64,000 nt of DNA, from assembly GCA_034189165.1 (NCBI GenBank), contig JAXHVN010000050.1, positions 62,001 to 126,000 of the forward strand, read 5' to 3'. Shown here one piece after another: positions 61,582-64,000 of this stretch. The notes under the pieces were generated by a model that saw only the letters and a list, made by a program, of their open reading frames with translations, was not told the origin of the DNA and did no database searches. The stretch's first letter is position 1, and each line of letters opens with the position of its first letter. Origin of the DNA: JAASSS01 sp021767745. GTDB taxonomy: Bacteria > Pseudomonadota > Gammaproteobacteria > UBA5335. A program made the position numbers and the translations under genes.

Positions 61582-62328
61582 ATGAGCGCGCTCAGCTGGG
61601 CCGGCGGCGTGCATGCCGTGGAGGCGCTGCTGCGGCGCCCGGACCGGCCGGTGCAGCGGCTGTTGCTGCAGGCCGAGGCCGGGCCCCGCCTGGCGGCGCT
61701 GGTCGAGTTGGCGCAGCAGCAGGGGCTGGTGCCGCTGCCGGTCGAGCGCGACGAGCTCGACCGGCTCGTGCCGGGACTGCGCCATCAGGGCGTCGCGGCC
61801 GGCTTCATGCCGGTCGCGCCCGGCACCGAGCGTGAGCTGCTGGCAGCGCTCGAGAGGCTGGCCGAGCCGGCCTTGCTGCTGGTGCTCGATCAGGTGCAGG
61901 ACCCGCAGAACCTTGGCGCCTGCCTGCGCACGGCGGCGGCGGTCGGCGCCCACGGGGTGGTGGTGCCGCGGCACGAGGCGGTCGGCCTCACGCCTGCGGT
62001 GCGCAAGGCAGCCAGTGGCGGCGCGGAACTCGTGCCGCTGTATCGGGTGAGCAATCTCGGGCGGGCGCTGCGCGGGCTGCGGGAGGCCGGCATCTGGCTG
62101 GCCGGCACCGCCGCCGATGCGGGCCAGGCGCTCTACTCCCTGGACGCGCGGATGCCGATCGCCTTCGTGCTCGGCAACGAAGGCCGCGGGCTGCGCCGGC
62201 TGACCGGCGAGCTGTGCGACTTTCGTATCCAGATCCCCATCGTGCCGGCCATGGAGAGCCTCAACGTTTCCGTGGCGGCCGGCGTCTGTCTGTTCGAGGC
62301 GCGCCGCCAGCGGCTGCAGGTCGCCTGA
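61582..62328 (+). CDS. rlmB: 23S rRNA (guanosine-2251-2'-O)-methyltransferase RlmB
   Basis: RlmB methylates the ribose of G2251 in the peptidyl-transferase P loop. The 248-residue SpoU-family protein has an N-terminal RNA-binding part and the trefoil-knot motifs LDQVQDPQNLGACLRTA, GNEGRGL and MESLNVSVAAG. It starts six bases after the lipoprotein gene and is in the usual rnr-rlmB order. Confidence 0.94.
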   Translation: MSALSWAGGVHAVEALLRRPDRPVQRLLLQAEAGPRLAALVELAQQQGLVPLPVERDELDRLVPGLRHQGVAAGFMPVAPGTERELLAALERLAEPALLLVLDQVQDPQNLGACLRTAAAVGAHGVVVPRHEAVGLTPAVRKAASGGAELVPLYRVSNLGRALRGLREAGIWLAGTAADAGQALYSLDARMPIAFVLGNEGRGLRRLTGELCDFRIQIPIVPAMESLNVSVAAGVCLFEARRQRLQVA

Positions 62329-62343
62329 ACCGCTGGTGGCGGC

Positions 62344-62372
62344 TTGCTCGCGCGGTGGCCCTCGCGTATCCT
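62344..62372 (+). promoter_or_regulatory. Candidate promoter of the rpsF operon
   Basis: TTGCTC (62344-62349) and TATCCT (62367-62372) are spaced by 17 bases in the 133-base space before rpsF. A start near 62379 would give a leader of about 80 bases that holds two hairpins. The hexamers match consensus at 3 and 4 of 6 positions. Confidence 0.45.
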
Positions 62373-62386
62373 TGCGCGCCTTTCCA

Positions 62387-62439
62387 GCCGGCCGCACACG
62401 CCGGCGTCACTCCTTGCCGCACCCATGCACAGGGGCGGC
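62387..62439 (+). promoter_or_regulatory. Structured rpsF leader, possible S6:S18 binding site
   Basis: Two hairpins are visible: GCCGGC/GCCGGC (62387-62392 and 62400-62405), and GCCGC-A-CCC pairing with GGG-GCGGC (62416-62424 and 62432-62439), which has a bulged A. In many bacteria the bS6:bS18 dimer binds a leader hairpin of this operon to repress it. I see a plausible structure, but I cannot confirm the conserved S6:S18 motif by eye. Confidence 0.35.
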
Positions 62440-62461
62440 TGCCAAGCCATGAGGAGACTAC

Positions 62462-62842
62462 GTGCGACATTACGAAATCGTGTTTCTGGTGCATCCGGAC
62501 CAGAGCGACCAGGTGCCGGCGATGTGCGAGCGCTATCGCGGCATCGTCGCAGAGGCCGGCGGTAGCACCCACCGTCTCGAGGACTGGGGTCGGCGTCAGC
62601 TCGCCTATCCGATCAACAAGATCCACAAGGCGCACTACGTGCTGATGAACATCGAGTGCAGCGGCGAGGCGCTGGCTGAGCTCGAGCGCGTGTTCCGCTT
62701 CAACGATGCGATCCTGCGGCACATGGTCATCCGGCAGGACCGGGCCATGGTCGAGCCCTCGCCGTTGCTCAAGAAAGAGGATGACCGCGACACTGCCCGG
62801 GGTTCGAACCAGCGCGAACCCGCCCGCTCGGAGGAAGAGTAA
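62462..62842 (+). CDS. rpsF: 30S ribosomal protein bS6
   Basis: bS6 binds with bS18 on the platform of the small ribosomal subunit. The 126-residue protein begins RHYEIVFLVHPDQ and has EDWGRRQLAYPINKIHKAHYVL; its C-terminal tail (about 25 residues) is hydrophilic and acidic. The start is GTG at 62462 after GAGGAG. The stop overlaps the rpsR start by one base. Confidence 0.96.
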   Translation: MRHYEIVFLVHPDQSDQVPAMCERYRGIVAEAGGSTHRLEDWGRRQLAYPINKIHKAHYVLMNIECSGEALAELERVFRFNDAILRHMVIRQDRAMVEPSPLLKKEDDRDTARGSNQREPARSEEE

Positions 62843-63066
62843 TGGCCGGACGCAATCGCCGCCGCAAGTATTGCCGGTTCAGTGCCGAGGGTTTCACCGA
62901 GATCGACTACAAGGATCTGGCGACGCTCAGGAGCAACATCACAGAAACCGGCAAGATCGTGCCAAGCCGCATCACCGGCACCAGCGCCAAGTTCCAGCGC
63001 CAGCTGGCCACCGCCGTCAAGCGGGCGCGGTATCTGGCGCTGCTCCCCTACACCGATCGCCACTAG
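62842..63066 (+). CDS. rpsR: 30S ribosomal protein bS18
   Basis: bS18 pairs with bS6 in the small subunit. The 74-residue protein has the basic N-terminus GRNRRRKYCRF and the signature IDYKDLATLRSNITETGKIVPSRITGTSAKFQRQLATAVKRARYLALLPY. GAGGAAG precedes the ATG. The single Cys in KYCRF is not enough for a zinc site. Confidence 0.97.
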   Translation: MAGRNRRRKYCRFSAEGFTEIDYKDLATLRSNITETGKIVPSRITGTSAKFQRQLATAVKRARYLALLPYTDRH

Positions 63067-63075
63067 CGGCCCGAC

Positions 63076-63963
63076 ATGATCCACCTGGCCCGCGCCGCCA
63101 TGCGGGGGCCGCAATCGGCCGGTGTCTGGGTGACGCTGGCTGGCGTGCTCGGCCTGCTGCTGTTGCCGTTGCTGTATCTGGCCGGGGCCTTGCTGGCGCT
63201 GGTCGCCCTGCAGGCGGGGTTGCCCNNNNNNNNNNTGCGGGTGGCGGCCCTGCCGGCCCTGGCAGTGGTGCTGGTGGATCGGCTCATCGGTACCGGCGCG
63301 GCCCCGGTTGCGCTACTGGTGGTGTGGGGGCCGCTGCTGACGGCTGGGGCGCTGGTCGGCGCGCGTGCGAGCCTGGCAGATGGCCTGTTGCTGCTGGGGG
63401 CACTCGGCGTGGCCGGGGTGGCTGCGACCTATGCGCTGGTGGGGAATCCGACGGCGCAGTGGCAGGCCGTCCTGCAGCGCTTCATCGAGCTGGCCGAGCC
63501 GGAAGACCCGGCCGCGTTGCATGCACTGGTGCCGGAACTGGCGGTCCTGATGACCGGCGCCGTGGCGGCCGCCTTCGTGCTGGCCGGTGCGGGAGCGCTG
63601 ACGCTGGCTCGCCACTGGCAGGCGGCGCTGTATCGGCCGGGTGCATTCGCGGTCGAGTTCCGGCGCCTGCGGCTGGGGCGGGTGATGGCCTCGGCGCTGC
63701 TCGGGGCCGCCGTTCTGGCTATCGCCGGCGGCGAGCGCGCCACGAACATGCTGATGCCGCTGGCGGCGGTGTCGCTCTTTCAGGGCCTGGCGGTATGCCA
63801 TGCCGTCTTGCCGGCAGCGCGGTGGCGGACCGGCGCACTGGGCGTCGTGTACGTCCTGATGGCGGTGTTGCCCCAGTGGGCATTATTGGTGTCGCTGCTC
63901 GGCGCGGCGGACAATTGGCTTAACGTAAGACGTCGGCTGGGCAGTTCCGGTCCGGCGGCCTGA
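63076..63963 (+). CDS. DUF2232-type integral membrane protein
   Basis: The protein (about 295 residues, including four unreadable ones) is almost wholly hydrophobic, with roughly eight membrane segments, and contains the RRLRLGRVMAS motif and a C-terminal MAVLPQWALLVSLLGAADNWLNVRRRL. A membrane protein of this family stands between rpsR and rplI in many gammaproteobacteria. Its function is unknown. Ten N at 63226-63235 lie within the reading frame, so the length there may be wrong; the frame downstream remains open only because 10 N are assumed. Confidence 0.82.
   Translation: MIHLARAAMRGPQSAGVWVTLAGVLGLLLLPLLYLAGALLALVALQAGLPXXXXRVAALPALAVVLVDRLIGTGAAPVALLVVWGPLLTAGALVGARASLADGLLLLGALGVAGVAATYALVGNPTAQWQAVLQRFIELAEPEDPAALHALVPELAVLMTGAVAAAFVLAGAGALTLARHWQAALYRPGAFAVEFRRLRLGRVMASALLGAAVLAIAGGERATNMLMPLAAVSLFQGLAVCHAVLPAARWRTGALGVVYVLMAVLPQWALLVSLLGAADNWLNVRRRLGSSGPAA
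63226..63235. other. Short sequence gap (10 N)
   Basis: Ten N interrupt the DUF2232 gene between its second and third hydrophobic segments. The true number of missing bases is uncertain. Confidence 0.99.
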
Positions 63964-63980
63964 CGCATGAGGATGCAGTG

Positions 63981-64000
63981 ATGGAAGTGATTCTGCTGGA
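63981..64000 (+). CDS. rplI: 50S ribosomal protein bL9 (first codons only)
   Basis: The last 20 bases encode MEVILL followed by two bases of the next codon. This is the standard bL9 start (MEVILLE), at the place expected after rpsR and the DUF2232 gene. The rest lies beyond the window. Confidence 0.8.

Noticed and set aside
1..64000. CRISPR arrays, insertion sequences, prophage genes, rRNA genes and riboswitches
   Set aside because: I found no regularly spaced repeats, transposase or phage proteins, rRNA segments, or convincing riboswitch folds before metC, queG, panB or the other metabolic genes.

Overview
The window is about 64 kb of high-GC DNA (roughly two thirds G+C by eye) from a gammaproteobacterium. 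Nearly all genes are housekeeping genes in an order known from Pseudomonas and E. coli: pcnB-folK-panB-panC-pgi, then queG<->nnr-tsaE-amiB-mutL-miaA-hfq-hflX-hflK-hflC-hisZ-purA, and later rnr-rlmB-rpsF-rpsR-rplI. hisZ, hflKC, minCDE, lptG and RNase R fit that class. I cannot place it to a genus; a non-enteric, high-GC lineage (Chromatiales, Nevskiales or Salinisphaerales-like) is a guess. Two runs of N (100 and 10 bases) show that this is a draft scaffold.

Layout. 1-1.2 kb: end of lptG, a convergent RDD membrane gene and tRNA-Glu. 1.2-7.1 kb: RNA tailing and vitamin synthesis (pcnB, folK, panBCD), ending in pgi. 7.1-20.8 kb: the conserved queG/nnr...purA block, tightly packed with many ATGA stop/start overlaps. 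20.8-23.6 kb (minus strand): the division-site operon minC-minD-minE followed directly by a membrane diguanylate cyclase. 23.7-28.6 kb: a YcnI-like secreted protein converging on a giant Lhr helicase. 28.9-31.7 kb: an accessory operon of glycosyltransferase, sulfotransferase-like protein and VTT/DedA-type membrane protein. 31.8-38.2 kb: an alpha/beta hydrolase, metC, purB, fumC, a CoA-type Nudix hydrolase and a PerM/AI-2E-type permease. 38.4-41.3 kb: catalase with an ankyrin partner, an assembly gap, and a truncated VWA (CoxE-like) gene. 41.5-45.9 kb: pstSCAB phosphate uptake, without phoU. 46.0-50.2 kb: an RND pump and its lipoprotein adaptor. 50.3-54.4 kb: a trehalose/alpha-glucoside set (HAD phosphoglucomutase-like, OtsB, GH65). 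54.5-64 kb: hrpA, tRNA-Leu, rnr, an OmpA-type lipoprotein, rlmB and the ribosomal protein operon rpsF-rpsR-DUF2232-rplI.

How the parts relate. The purA and tRNA-Leu/rnr sections are neighbours in Pseudomonas (my recollection), but here about 37.7 kb lies between them. That stretch carries no transposase, integrase or phage gene, so it looks like chromosomal rearrangement rather than a recent island. Its most notable parts are (i) the HAD-OtsB-GH65 trio, whose gene order matches the domain order of the fused mycobacterial OtsB1 protein, (ii) the glycosyltransferase-sulfotransferase-VTT operon of unknown product, and (iii) the diguanylate cyclase at the end of the min operon.

Signals outside genes. 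There are two tRNA genes with recognisable promoters; one promoter is a 12-bp palindrome that offers TATAAT to both strands. There are two good intrinsic terminators, an attenuator-like hairpin between pstS and pstC, and several candidate operators. I saw no CRISPR array, insertion sequence, prophage, rRNA gene, recognisable riboswitch or origin.
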